Source of the DNA: an uncultured Candidatus Saccharibacteria bacterium
GTDB lineage: Bacteria > Patescibacteriota > Saccharimonadia > Saccharimonadales > Saccharimonadaceae
Reading direction: 5' to 3'
Assembly: GCA_934717805.1 (NCBI GenBank)
Contig: CAKUZG010000010.1
Coordinates: forward strand, 1 to 27,977
DNA length: 27,977 nucleotides
A program made the translations under genes and the position numbers. The notes below the pieces were generated by a model that saw only the letters and a program-made list of their open reading frames with translations, was not told the origin of the DNA and did no database searches. This document shows positions 1 through 7,530 of the stretch, piece after piece. Position 1 is the stretch's first letter. Each line of letters begins with the position of its first letter.

Positions 1-522
1 ATGAAGAAAATTCCGATCGAATTCATCTGCTTCATAGATAAAATATTTGCTTTTAGGATCGAAAAAGCCACTTTCACCGAAAGAAATAGTTGTACCAATT
101 GACCAGCTAATAGGAATATTTAACTGTTTAAACACCCAAATTGCCATTCCGGTTGTAGTAGTTTTTCCGTGAGTTCCCGAAACTGCGATGAGCTTAAGAT
201 TTTTAGAAGTGATAATTTCGTTTAAGAGCTCATCTCGTTTTGTAATTTTAATCCCTAATTCTTGAGCAGTTTTAAGCTCTGGGTGGTCTTTTGGCAAGGC
301 GGCAGTGTATACAAACCAGTCTATGCCATTATTAATAAATTTATCTTTTAAAAAACTACCATCTTGTTTGCCGATTTTAACTTCGATATCTTTTTTTAGA
401 AGTTCTTCGGTCATTAAACTAGGGTTTTGATCACTACCAAAAACTTTATATCCAGCACTGTGTGCGATACTTGCAAGGGCGCCAATTCCAACGCCACCAA
501 TTCCAGAAAAATAAATATTCAT
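1..522 (-). CDS. murC: UDP-N-acetylmuramate--L-alanine ligase, N-terminal part (cut by window edge)
   Basis: MurC adds L-alanine to UDP-MurNAc in the cytoplasm, the first step of peptide stem synthesis. The 174 visible residues start MNIYFSGIGGVGIGALA, a Rossmann-type Mur ligase N-terminal domain that binds the UDP-sugar. The P-loop GTHGKTTTT lies near residue 125, and EADEFDRNFL, typical of MurC/Mpl, is at the window edge. The C-terminal ATP and amino acid domains lie outside. The ATG at 522 is chosen because an extended -10 box ends six bases upstream, so the mRNA is probably leaderless. Mpl, the murein-peptide recycling ligase, is the main alternative; MurC is more likely because the window also holds MurT/GatD and because small genomes rarely keep Mpl. 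Confidence 0.9.
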   Translation of the reverse strand, partial: MNIYFSGIGGVGIGALASIAHSAGYKVFGSDQNPSLMTEELLKKDIEVKIGKQDGSFLKDKFINNGIDWFVYTAALPKDHPELKTAQELGIKITKRDELLNEIITSKNLKLIAVSGTHGKTTTTGMAIWVFKQLNIPISWSIGTTISFGESGFFDPKSKYFIYEADEFDRNFLH

Positions 523-528
523 AAATTA

Positions 529-537
529 ATTTTATCA
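529..537 (-). promoter_or_regulatory. murC extended -10 promoter (leaderless)
   Basis: On the minus strand this reads TGA-TAAAAT, an extended -10 box, followed by six bases and the murC ATG. There is no room for a Shine-Dalgarno site. A -35 box is not convincing. Confidence 0.6.
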
Positions 538-587
538 CTTTTAAGACTGAAAATAAAGGTTTCAAACTTTTTTAAAAACTTAAAATA

Positions 588-596
588 TGATAAAAT
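588..596 (+). promoter_or_regulatory. Extended -10 promoter of the MFS/comEC unit
   Basis: TGA-TAAAAT is followed by ten bases and the ATG at 607. The expected transcription start falls at or just before that ATG, so the transcript is leaderless or nearly so. The -35 region is only a T-run. Confidence 0.5.
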
Positions 597-606
597 ATAA
601 GTGCTT

Positions 607-1863
607 ATGCTTAAAAATACGTTAAAACCAATTTTAAAAATTCGAAGATATTGGCGATATGTTTCTTTTGATGAAATCGCTGTTTTGTATCTTTCGAGAA
701 ATATGCGGCTTTTCGCAATTAAGCTAACTAGTGCTTTTAATTTAATTTATCTTTATAAATTAGGATATCCAATTTGGGTAATTTTAATTTATCTTCTTGC
801 TTTTTTTTCTGGGAAATTTGTCGGATCAATCATTGCGCTTTTATACATTTCGAAAAATGGGCCTAAACACGGAATGCTATTGGGAAATATTTTATATATT
901 CCGGTTTTAATTTTAATGGCATCGGTAGGTGGTTTTAGTAAAGAGATTGGTTTAATAGTTGCTTTAACGAGTGCTGTTTTTAGGGGCGCATCAGATGCTG
1001 TAGACGGAATATCTTATAATGTTGATTTTTCGAAAGTTAAAAATGCTAAGAAAGTTGGTGGCCAGCTTGGAATTGCTAATATTTTGGAGCATCTAGCAAG
1101 TAGTCTTACTCCTGCTGTAGGTGGGTTTTTGGCAATTATTTTTGGGCTCGATAAATTGTTTGTAGTTTCTTCAATAATCTTAGTATTAACGATTATTCCA
1201 TTACTTGTAACTAAAGAGCCAGTTAAAATAAATCAAAAAGTGAGTTTTCGTGGTTTTCCTTGGCAAAATTACAAACACTTGGCAGCTATCTGCTTTAGTT
1301 CAGGTATGGTTGCGCTTTCAATTACTTCTTGGAGTTTTCTTGTGCCGGTTTTTATTCTTAAAGGTATGAATATTTATGGGTCAGCCGGTGTTTTGGCTTC
1401 AATCGCCTCAATTTCTGCGCTTGTGGCTGCATTTATTTATGGGAAAATTATAGATAGAAACAGAGAAGGTATACTTTTAAAAATTAGCTCTTTACTAATG
1501 ACTGCAATTTATTCTTTAAGGGTTTTTATTGGTTCGAATCCAATTCCTATTGGTTTTGCTGAAATATTAAACGGAATATCTTTAAGCGGTTTCAATATGT
1601 CTAATTCTAAAGGGCTATATGGAGAAGCCGATGAGTCTGGTATGCGAATTCAATACTTATTTATTTATGAAGCAGGAATGGATTTGGCTTCGATTTTTGG
1701 AGTTTTCTTGTTATTTTGGATATTTGCAAATACGAGCAGTATTGATCCAACTGGTGAAACTGCATTACGTTCGATAGTGTTTATCTTGGGTATTTTAATT
1801 CTGCCAATTGTTTTTGTGAACTATCGAGTTTATCGAAGCAAAAAACATCAATTCAAGGAGTGA
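607..1863 (+). CDS. MFS-type membrane transporter, substrate unknown
   Basis: A 418-residue, strongly hydrophobic protein with about twelve predicted membrane segments, the length and layout of major facilitator superfamily carriers. Segments pack in two halves around a polar loop near residues 205-215. No substrate-specific motif is recognised. An in-frame GTG at 601 is possible. The ATG at 607 is preferred because the -10 box at 591-596 would place the transcription start at about 603. The gene ends in AAGGAG-TGA, and that AAGGAG appears to be the Shine-Dalgarno site of the following comEC, so the two are co-transcribed and translationally coupled. It could be a sugar, drug or lipid exporter; the sequence alone does not decide. 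Confidence 0.75.
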   Translation: MLKNTLKPILKIRRYWRYVSFDEIAVLYLSRNMRLFAIKLTSAFNLIYLYKLGYPIWVILIYLLAFFSGKFVGSIIALLYISKNGPKHGMLLGNILYIPVLILMASVGGFSKEIGLIVALTSAVFRGASDAVDGISYNVDFSKVKNAKKVGGQLGIANILEHLASSLTPAVGGFLAIIFGLDKLFVVSSIILVLTIIPLLVTKEPVKINQKVSFRGFPWQNYKHLAAICFSSGMVALSITSWSFLVPVFILKGMNIYGSAGVLASIASISALVAAFIYGKIIDRNREGILLKISSLLMTAIYSLRVFIGSNPIPIGFAEILNGISLSGFNMSNSKGLYGEADESGMRIQYLFIYEAGMDLASIFGVFLLFWIFANTSSIDPTGETALRSIVFILGILILPIVFVNYRVYRSKKHQFKE

Positions 1864-1870
1864 TAAGAAT

Positions 1871-3310
1871 ATTAAACCGATTCATCGATTCTATTTAAAT
1901 TTTACATTTTTCGCAGCTATAATATTTGGTGCGGTTATTGCAGTTTTTTCGGAAATAACGTTATTTAAAAGTATTGTTTGGTTAATTTTATCATTAATTC
2001 TTTTTGCGTTCTCATGGGTTTATGCTCGTCAAATTTGTATTATTTTTATTTTATGTTCGGGAGTTTTAATTTCATTTTGGCGTGGTTCAATTTATAATTC
2101 CGAAAACCATAAAATTTCGAAAAATATTGGCCTCGAAAAAACGGTTTATTTAAAAAATTTAGAAGATCCTGATCTTAAAAATAATGATGAAATTAATTTG
2201 CGTGGTGAAGTTGAAGAAATTTCGAATGAGAAATTTCGAGGAAAGATTTTTGTAAACATAAAAACGCAAAAGAAGTTGCGAAGAAGTGACAAGATTTTAG
2301 TGAAAGGTAAAATTTCGAAAGGCTTTGGTGATTTCTCGATTTCGCTTAAGCGGGGAAAATTAATTAAAATTATACCTGAAAGCGATTTGGTTCGAGATTT
2401 ACGAGATTCTTTTGCAGATGGAATTCGAAAATTTATTCCTTCTCCAGAAGTGGATTTAGGGCTTGGTTATCTTTTGGGGCAAAAAAATTCACTCCCCGAA
2501 CAACTTTCTAAAGCTTTAACAATTACAGCACTCACGCACATTGTTGTTGCGAGCGGATATAATTTAACCGTACTCGCTTCGGCTGCGCAAAGATTTTTGA
2601 ATCGATTTTCGCGAAAAATTGCATTGTTTTTGGCGTTATTATTAGTTTTTGGATTTGTTTTGATTGTCGGTTTCACTCCTTCAATGATGCGCGCGGGAAT
2701 GGTTTCAGTTATTGGTTTGCTTTTGTGGTATTTTGGTCGAAAATCTCACGCTTATTTTTTGATTATTTTAGTTGCAGCAATAACAGTAATAATTAGTCCT
2801 GCAAACTTATTGAATTTGGGGTGGCAGCTATCTTTTGCGTCATTTTTTGGAGTGCTGATTGTATCGCCACTTTTGCAAGAATATTTTTTCGAAAATTCAC
2901 AAAAACTAAATGCTGCATTTAAATTATTTTTCGAAACTTTTAGTGCTCAAGTAGTAACTTTACCACTAATAATTTTTAATTTTGGCGCAGTAAGCATCGT
3001 ATCAATAATCGCGAATATGTTAGTTTTACCATTTGTGCCAATTGCAATGCTTTTTGTATTTTTAACGGGAGTTTTTTCTTTATTTTTGCCTTTTGCTCAT
3101 TTTTTTGGATTTATTTCAGATTTAATCTTAAAATATTCGATTTTTGTTATAGATTGGTTTTCGAAGATCAAAGGTGCACAAATTGAGTTTAAAATAGATT
3201 TTACCGGATTAATTATTTTTTACAGTTGTTTAATAGTTGCAGTTTTATTTCTTTCTATAGCTTGCTATAAAGATAAAAAATATAATATCGAAAACACTTT
3301 AAGCGAATGA
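1871..3310 (+). CDS. comEC: ComEC/Rec2 family DNA uptake channel, probable non-AUG start
   Basis: ComEC forms the inner-membrane channel for single-stranded DNA in natural transformation. The competence domain is clear: a stretch like THIVVASGYNLTVLA matches the family's conserved helix, followed by many membrane segments. The frame is open from 1820. Between there and a TTG at 2198 it encodes two hydrophobic helices and the start of the soluble OB-like domain, exactly what ComEC proteins carry at the N-terminus. No ATG, GTG or TTG occurs in that stretch. AAGGAG at 1855-1860 lies ten bases before an ATT codon at 1871, the best candidate start, giving 479 residues. Full-length ComEC is usually longer (600-800) because of a C-terminal metallo-beta-lactamase domain, which is absent here. 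The TTG start at 2198 would remove the N-terminal helices and has no ribosome site. Confidence 0.85.
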   Translation: MKPIHRFYLNFTFFAAIIFGAVIAVFSEITLFKSIVWLILSLILFAFSWVYARQICIIFILCSGVLISFWRGSIYNSENHKISKNIGLEKTVYLKNLEDPDLKNNDEINLRGEVEEISNEKFRGKIFVNIKTQKKLRRSDKILVKGKISKGFGDFSISLKRGKLIKIIPESDLVRDLRDSFADGIRKFIPSPEVDLGLGYLLGQKNSLPEQLSKALTITALTHIVVASGYNLTVLASAAQRFLNRFSRKIALFLALLLVFGFVLIVGFTPSMMRAGMVSVIGLLLWYFGRKSHAYFLIILVAAITVIISPANLLNLGWQLSFASFFGVLIVSPLLQEYFFENSQKLNAAFKLFFETFSAQVVTLPLIIFNFGAVSIVSIIANMLVLPFVPIAMLFVFLTGVFSLFLPFAHFFGFISDLILKYSIFVIDWFSKIKGAQIEFKIDFTGLIIFYSCLIVAVLFLSIACYKDKKYNIENTLSE

Positions 3311-3317
3311 ATTTATG

Positions 3318-3326
3318 TGATATAAT
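3318..3326 (+). promoter_or_regulatory. tsaE operon extended -10 promoter (leaderless)
   Basis: TGA-TATAAT followed by AGAGGT and a GTG start codon at 3333. Six bases separate box and start, so the mRNA should begin at or within a base or two of the GTG. The AGAGG is too close to serve as a normal ribosome site. Confidence 0.65.
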
Positions 3327-3332
3327 AGAGGT

Positions 3333-3761
3333 GTGAAAAATTTCGAAAGAGAAATAAATTCTACCGAAGAAATGATAGAATTTGGAAAAGAAATTGGTTC
3401 GAATCTTGAGGGTGGTTCAGTTTTAGAGCTTGTTGGTGATGTTGGTGCTGGAAAAACTACATTTACAAAAGGCCTTGCTCTTGGTTTAGGGATTCTCGAA
3501 ACGGTGCAAAGCCCAACTTTTACCATTTCGAGGGTTTATGAAGGAGATGATTTAACGCTTTCGCACTATGATTTTTACAGATTGAATGATTATGGAATTA
3601 TGAAAATGGAGTTAGCTGAGAATTTGAGTAATCCACAAAATATTACAGTAGTAGAGTGGGCTGGAGAGCTAGCTGATATTTTACCAGAAAAACATTTGAG
3701 ATTGATTTTTGAAAGCATAAGTGAAGATAAACGATTGGTTAAAGTTAGGGAAGTTAGATGA
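3333..3761 (+). CDS. tsaE: tRNA threonylcarbamoyladenosine biosynthesis ATPase TsaE
   Basis: TsaE is the ATPase that works with TsaB, TsaD and TsaC in making t6A at position 37 of ANN-decoding tRNAs. At 142 residues it has the usual family size. The Walker A motif GDVGAGKTT lies near residues 36-44, then SPTFTISRVYEG, HYDFYRL and VVEWAGELADILP, all family hallmarks. The start is GTG, set by the adjacent -10 box. The stop overlaps the next start codon by four bases (ATGA), so it is coupled to tsaB, its functional partner. Confidence 0.95.
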   Translation: MKNFEREINSTEEMIEFGKEIGSNLEGGSVLELVGDVGAGKTTFTKGLALGLGILETVQSPTFTISRVYEGDDLTLSHYDFYRLNDYGIMKMELAENLSNPQNITVVEWAGELADILPEKHLRLIFESISEDKRLVKVREVR

Positions 3762-4144
3762 TTTTATTTTTAGATACTTCAACGGGGAATTGCCGAATTT
3801 GGCTTGGTGAAAATAGTTTCGAAAAAGAGCTAAATAGAAATATGGCGAGAGATATTTTAAAATTTTTAGAGGATAGTCTTAAAAATATCGGAAAAGACTA
3901 TAAAGATTTGGAAGGAATTGGCTTTTTTGCTGGGCCGGGGAGTTTTACTGGTTTAAGAATTGGCGCTTCAGTCGCAAACACTCTAGCAGATGGGCTAAAC
4001 ATTCCGATTGTTGCTATAAGAAAAGAAGATGAAAATGATAATTGGCAACAAAAAGCTTTCGAAAAATTAAAAAATAATGAAAACGATAAAATTGCACTAC
4101 CTTTTTACGGTAGAGGCGCAAACATAACGAAACCGAGGAAATAA
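3758..4144 (+). CDS. tsaB: TsaB-like t6A protein, strongly shortened
   Basis: TsaB is the catalytically inactive paralogue that scaffolds TsaD and TsaE in t6A synthesis. The first 90 residues match: MILFLDTSTGNC (ASKHA phosphate loop region), then AGPGSFTGLRIGAS, the family signature. The protein is only 128 residues, whereas typical TsaB is about 220. The end, ALPFYGRGANITKPRK, resembles the normal TsaB C-terminus (P-x-Y-x-R-x-A). It therefore looks like an internal loss of most of the second ASKHA subdomain with the tail kept, not a random truncation. The one-base overlap with murT and four-base overlap with tsaE argue for a functional gene. Confidence 0.88.
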   Translation: MILFLDTSTGNCRIWLGENSFEKELNRNMARDILKFLEDSLKNIGKDYKDLEGIGFFAGPGSFTGLRIGASVANTLADGLNIPIVAIRKEDENDNWQQKAFEKLKNNENDKIALPFYGRGANITKPRK

Positions 4145-5430
4145 TGAAAGATAGAATTTCGATAATAGTTGGTAAAATTATTCAATTTATATCAAGACTA
4201 CGTGGAGGTGGATCTGCACTACCTGGTCTTGTGGTTGAAAAAATAAATCCAAATTTCATTGGTAATATGTTGAGTAATTTGAAATACGGAGTTGTAGTGG
4301 TTAGCGGAACGAACGGAAAAACAACTACGACTAAAATGGTTGTTGAATTGCTTGAAAGTCAAGGAATGAAAGTTTTCTCGAATAAAACGGGTTCGAATTT
4401 TGTCCGCGGTGTTGGGGCTGCGCTTCTTTCAGAATCGAGCTGGACGGGCAAGTTGAATGCGGATATTGCTGTTTTAGAGCTTGATGAAGCACATGCGACA
4501 CACTTTGTTAAGTTAGTTAAACCTCGTTATTCATTGTTGTTAAATGTAATGCGTGATCAACTTGATCGGTTTGGTGAAATTGATTACACGGCGGAACTTC
4601 TTAAAAAAATTGGTGAAAATACCACTAAGAGTGTAGTTTTAAATGCAAATGATACGCTTTTAGGTAAGAAGGCATTTTCGAAAGATTTTTCGAACGTTGT
4701 TAAATTTGGATTTGACCAAAAATTGGCTGATTTTTTCCCGAATGATGATGAAATGCACACCGAGAATACCAAAAAAATTCGTAAAAAAGTCTCTGCAGAT
4801 GTTTTATTGGAAGGTTTTTCTGAAAATTATGCAGATATTATTTGGGACGGAAAAACGAGACGAGTTAATCTTAAAATTAGCGGAATCCATAACATCTTGA
4901 ATCTTACTGCTGCTATTGCTTTGGTTGATGAGATTTTGAAATCAGAGAATATAAAGATTAATAAAGCAAAGATCGTTTCTGCTGCAGGCAAGATTTTGCC
5001 AGCATTTGGTCGTGGTGAAAAAATTAAAATTAAAGGCAAAATAATTGAGATTATGTTAGTGAAAAATCCAGCTGGTTTTCGAATTAACCTAAAAAATTTT
5101 GATCCTGATAACTATAGTACAATGATTGCTATAAATGATAATTATGCTGACGGTCGCGATATGAGTTGGCTTTGGGATGTTGATTTTTCGGTTTTGAAAA
5201 ATTCTGGTGTTCAAGAAATAACTGGTTCCCGTGCTTATGATATGGCTGTTCGACTTTTCCACGATACGGTTCCTTTTGATGAAGAAAATATCGATACAGA
5301 TATTCATGAAGCGGTTAAAAAGTTTGTTGCGGATAAGAGTAAAAATAAAAGAATTTATGCAACTTATACTGCAATGCTTGAAATCCGAAAAGAACTTTCG
5401 AAAATGGCAGAAATGGAGAAAATCTTATGA
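4144..5430 (+). CDS. murT: Lipid II isoglutaminyl synthase, Mur ligase subunit MurT
   Basis: MurT activates the D-glutamate alpha-carboxylate of lipid II with ATP, and GatD supplies ammonia, giving D-isoglutamine in the stem peptide. The Mur ligase P-loop SGTNGKTTTTK lies near residues 53-63. The central domain has LELDEAHATHF and MRDQLDRFGE. The C-terminal domain has ADGRDMSWLWDVDF, which carries the MurT aspartate needed for amidation. The 428-residue length is typical. There is not one cysteine in the whole protein, so the Cys4 zinc ribbon known from staphylococcal and streptococcal MurT is missing. GAGG at 4135-4138 is the ribosome site. It overlaps gatD by ATGA. Confidence 0.93.
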   Translation: MKDRISIIVGKIIQFISRLRGGGSALPGLVVEKINPNFIGNMLSNLKYGVVVVSGTNGKTTTTKMVVELLESQGMKVFSNKTGSNFVRGVGAALLSESSWTGKLNADIAVLELDEAHATHFVKLVKPRYSLLLNVMRDQLDRFGEIDYTAELLKKIGENTTKSVVLNANDTLLGKKAFSKDFSNVVKFGFDQKLADFFPNDDEMHTENTKKIRKKVSADVLLEGFSENYADIIWDGKTRRVNLKISGIHNILNLTAAIALVDEILKSENIKINKAKIVSAAGKILPAFGRGEKIKIKGKIIEIMLVKNPAGFRINLKNFDPDNYSTMIAINDNYADGRDMSWLWDVDFSVLKNSGVQEITGSRAYDMAVRLFHDTVPFDEENIDTDIHEAVKKFVADKSKNKRIYATYTAMLEIRKELSKMAEMEKIL

Positions 5431-6167
5431 ATTTGAAAGTGTTATGGCTTTATGCTAAAGATATGAATATTTATGGGGATTACGGAAATATCTTAGCATT
5501 AAAAAAACAAATGGAGTTGCGCGGAATTAGCTTTGAGATTATTGAATATAACCCAGGCGATATTTTTCCGGAAGATGTCGATATTATTATTGGTGGCGGT
5601 GGTCAAGATTCTGGTCAAGGTCAGATTCAAGATGATTTGCTAAAAATTGCTCCAAAGTTAAGAAAGCTTGCAAATAATGGCGTTCCAATGCTAATGATCT
5701 GTGGTTTATATCAGCTTTTTGGAAATTCTTTTGAAACGGCTAATGGTGAAAAGATAAAGGGAATTGGCATTTTTAGAGGTGTTAAAACGATTGGTGGTGA
5801 TCAGAGAATGATTGGAAATATCGTTGAGGATTCTAATCAATTTGGTGAGATTATCGGATATGAAAATCATAGCGGAAAAACCTATCTTTCAGAATACGTT
5901 AAGCCGTTGGCGGAAGTAAAAAGTGGTGCTGGCAATTTACCAAACGGCGAGTTTGAGGGTGCTTGTTATAAAAATGTTATTGGAACATATCTTCACGGTT
6001 CACTTTTGCCTAAAAATCCAGAAATTTCTCTATTTTTAATTGAGCAAGCATTAAAGAATAAGGATTATGATATGCCGAGGATTCTATACGAAAATATTCG
6101 AAAAGCTAATTTGCTAAAAAGGATAACTAATAATGCTCGTGAAATTGCAAAAAAATGTCCACGATAA
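5427..6167 (+). CDS. gatD: Lipid II isoglutaminyl synthase, glutamine amidotransferase subunit GatD
   Basis: GatD is a class I (triad) glutaminase that feeds ammonia to MurT. At 246 residues it has the usual length. IIGGGGQDSGQ lies near residues 54-64. The nucleophile Cys92 sits in MLMICGLYQLFG and the catalytic His190 in GTYLHGSLLPKNP. Arg127 in DQRMIGN corresponds to the substrate-binding arginine of GatD. The start codon overlaps the murT stop by four bases, matching the obligate 1:1 complex. No terminator is seen before the tRNA-Gln promoter, so some read-through into the tRNA is possible. Confidence 0.95.
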   Translation: MNLKVLWLYAKDMNIYGDYGNILALKKQMELRGISFEIIEYNPGDIFPEDVDIIIGGGGQDSGQGQIQDDLLKIAPKLRKLANNGVPMLMICGLYQLFGNSFETANGEKIKGIGIFRGVKTIGGDQRMIGNIVEDSNQFGEIIGYENHSGKTYLSEYVKPLAEVKSGAGNLPNGEFEGACYKNVIGTYLHGSLLPKNPEISLFLIEQALKNKDYDMPRILYENIRKANLLKRITNNAREIAKKCPR

Positions 6168-6170
6168 TGC

Positions 6171-6199
6171 TTGATTTTTTGCATAATATTTGTTAAAAT
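6171..6199 (+). promoter_or_regulatory. tRNA-Gln promoter
   Basis: TTGATT (6171-6176), a 17-base spacer ending in TGT, then TAAAAT (6194-6199). The tRNA begins ten bases further. The same TTGATT-17 arrangement precedes the other two tRNA genes in this window. Confidence 0.7.
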
Positions 6200-6209
6200 A
6201 GTTTGGTAT

Positions 6210-6284
6210 TGGGATGTCGCCAAGTGGTAAGGCACCAGGTTTTGGTCCTGGCATTCGGGGGTTCGAATCCCTCCATCCCAGCCA
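6210..6284 (+). tRNA. tRNA-Gln (anticodon UUG), CCA encoded
   Basis: The acceptor stem TGGGATG pairs with CATCCCA. The anticodon stem CCAGG/CCTGG encloses the loop TTTTGGT, giving UUG. The T arm contains GGTTCGAAT. The 3' CCA at 6282-6284 is encoded in the DNA. The first base U paired to A at the acceptor end is typical of glutamine tRNAs. Confidence 0.97.
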
Positions 6285-6297
6285 AACGAAATTATAT

Positions 6298-6326
6298 AAA
6301 AGCTACTCTTAAAAAGAGTAGCTTTT
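6298..6326 (+). terminator. Intrinsic terminator after tRNA-Gln
   Basis: Perfect hairpin: AAAAGCTACTCTT (6298-6310), loop AAA, AAGAGTAGCTTTT (6314-6326). The final T residues run directly into the -35 box of the sortase promoter. Confidence 0.85.
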
Positions 6327-6353
6327 GACTTTATGCAGCTTTTATGCTATAAT
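6325..6353 (+). promoter_or_regulatory. Sortase gene promoter
   Basis: TTGACT (6325-6330), exactly 17 bases, then TATAAT (6348-6353) preceded by TGC. This is close to the ideal vegetative promoter plus an extended -10. The transcription start should be near 6360, leaving a leader of about 47 bases. Confidence 0.8.
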
Positions 6354-6362
6354 ATGAATATG

Positions 6363-6383
6363 TTTCTTGATAATATCAAGAAA
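6363..6383 (+). promoter_or_regulatory. Hairpin at the 5' end of the sortase mRNA
   Basis: TTTCTTGAT (6363-6371) and ATCAAGAAA (6375-6383) form a perfect nine-pair stem with loop AAT, starting a few bases after the predicted transcription start and 10 bases ahead of the Shine-Dalgarno GGAGG (6394-6398). It could shield the 5' end from decay or be an operator for a dimeric repressor. Confidence 0.55.
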
Positions 6384-6406
6384 AGAACTTTTTGGAGGTT
6401 GGATAT

Positions 6407-7252
6407 ATGAAAAAAGAGATCAAAAGAAGATTTCTAGAAGGCATTAAGTTTATTATTGTTGTAGGGCTTTTGCTTGTATCTTTGAGTTACGCTGGTTTTT
6501 TTAACTGGACTAAGACTCTTCGAAAAGTAAATAATACTCCTACTACAATTGTAGCTAAAAAAACCAAGAAGGTTGATGTTATTAATAGTATAACTAGCGA
6601 AATGCAAAATAGGAAAGAAATGTTGCAGAAAAAACTATCCTATCGAGAAGATGGTAAGGAGAAGATCTTTTATGATGTGAGCTATGGTGGAGATAAAGAT
6701 TCCACTAATCCTGAGGAGATCCTTGGCACATTAGAAGTACCGAAAGTAGGAATTAATATGCCAATATTCGATGGAATTGGTTCAACTGCAAGCTCGCCAA
6801 ACGGTGATTATAATCGTTTGTTTAACGCTGTTACTGTTCGAGCATACCAAGAACTTGGTGTTTCGAATTTTGTGGTAGCTAGCCATACTTATAATGTAAA
6901 GGGCTCTGTAAGCCATTCTAAAGATTGGTTTACTCCGCTTTTGACTGATGAAAGTGGTGTGGTTACTGATAAAATCTCAGATTTAAAACTTAAAAAAGGT
7001 GATGAGATTTTTATCACAGAAAATTCTACGGGCTGGAAATACACTTTTAGGATTTCGAAAATTTCATTTGGTGAGAAGGGGAACTCAGAAAATATTGTGT
7101 ATGAAGATGTTAATTATGATAATCTTTCAGCGCATGTTGGAGAGCCGATGATTACTCTTCAGGGTTGCTCTGGAGAAAATGATTTGCTTTTTGTGAGAGG
7201 AACTTTAGAAAAAATTGAAGACCCTCAATCTGGGGAAACCTACAAACCTTAA
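6407..7252 (+). CDS. Sortase family transpeptidase
   Basis: Sortases join surface proteins or pilins to the cell wall or to each other by cleaving a sorting motif. A membrane anchor spans about residues 13-30, followed by a linker and the sortase barrel from about residue 105 (LGTLEVPKVGINMPIFDG). The catalytic triad is visible: His160 in VVASHTYN, Cys254 in ITLQGCSG and Arg264 in FVRG. The N-terminal anchor is like class A and C enzymes; class is uncertain. The ATG at 6407 is chosen because GGAGG (6394-6398) lies eight bases upstream; the upstream in-frame TTG at 6392 overlaps that site. The gene stands alone, with no substrate or pilin gene beside it. Confidence 0.92.
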   Translation: MKKEIKRRFLEGIKFIIVVGLLLVSLSYAGFFNWTKTLRKVNNTPTTIVAKKTKKVDVINSITSEMQNRKEMLQKKLSYREDGKEKIFYDVSYGGDKDSTNPEEILGTLEVPKVGINMPIFDGIGSTASSPNGDYNRLFNAVTVRAYQELGVSNFVVASHTYNVKGSVSHSKDWFTPLLTDESGVVTDKISDLKLKKGDEIFITENSTGWKYTFRISKISFGEKGNSENIVYEDVNYDNLSAHVGEPMITLQGCSGENDLLFVRGTLEKIEDPQSGETYKP

Positions 7253-7258
7253 ATAGAT

Positions 7259-7284
7259 AAACCATTCGAAAAGAATGGTTTTTA
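7259..7284 (+). terminator. Intrinsic terminator after the sortase gene
   Basis: AAACCATTC (7259-7267), loop GAAAA, GAATGGTTT (7273-7281), then T residues. It begins seven bases after the stop codon. Confidence 0.8.
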
Positions 7285-7292
7285 TAATATCA

Positions 7293-7328
7293 TAAAAAAG
7301 AACCGCTAATCTTTGGAAAAGCGATTCT
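7293..7328 (-). terminator. Intrinsic terminator of tRNA-Glu
   Basis: On the minus strand AGAATCGCT and AGCGGTTCT pair with one G-U, closing a 12-base loop, followed by six T. It ends transcription coming from tRNA-Glu. Confidence 0.7.
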
Positions 7329-7343
7329 GAATAATTTCTTTTT

Positions 7344-7418
7344 TGGTGATCTTACCGGGAATCGAACCCGGATTGCCAGGATGAAAACCTGGTGTCCTAA
7401 CCGTTAGACGATAAGACC
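7344..7418 (-). tRNA. tRNA-Glu (anticodon UUC), CCA encoded
   Basis: On the minus strand the acceptor stem GGTCTTA pairs with TAAGATC. The anticodon stem CCAGG/CCTGG encloses TTTTCAT, giving UUC. The T arm is CCGGGTTCGATTCCCGG. CCA is encoded at 7346-7344. Confidence 0.97.
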
Positions 7419-7460
7419 ATTGAGCTGAGCTTTGGGGTGATAAAGCAGCAACTCACTACT

Positions 7461-7489
7461 ATTTTAGCAGATTATAAAAAATAAATCAA
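7461..7489 (-). promoter_or_regulatory. tRNA-Glu promoter
   Basis: Minus strand: TTGATT (7489-7484), 17 bases ending in TGC, then TAAAAT (7466-7461). This puts the start near 7454 with a leader of about 36 bases before the mature tRNA. A TATAAT at 7476-7471 is also present but lacks a -35 partner. Confidence 0.65.
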
Positions 7490-7513
7490 CCCCTTTTTTA
7501 ATAAAAATAAAAG

Positions 7514-7522
7514 TGCTATAAT
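7514..7522 (+). promoter_or_regulatory. pyk extended -10 promoter (leaderless)
   Basis: TGC-TATAAT followed by eight bases (AGAAAAGT) and the pyk ATG. No ribosome site fits in the gap. Confidence 0.65.
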
Positions 7523-7530
7523 AGAAAAGT

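Noticed and set aside
2198..2200. TTG at 2198 as the comEC start
   Set aside because: No ribosome site precedes it and it would delete the N-terminal membrane helices that are clearly encoded in frame upstream.
6392..6406. Upstream TTG start for sortase
   Set aside because: The five extra codons overlap the Shine-Dalgarno GGAGG that serves the ATG at 6407.
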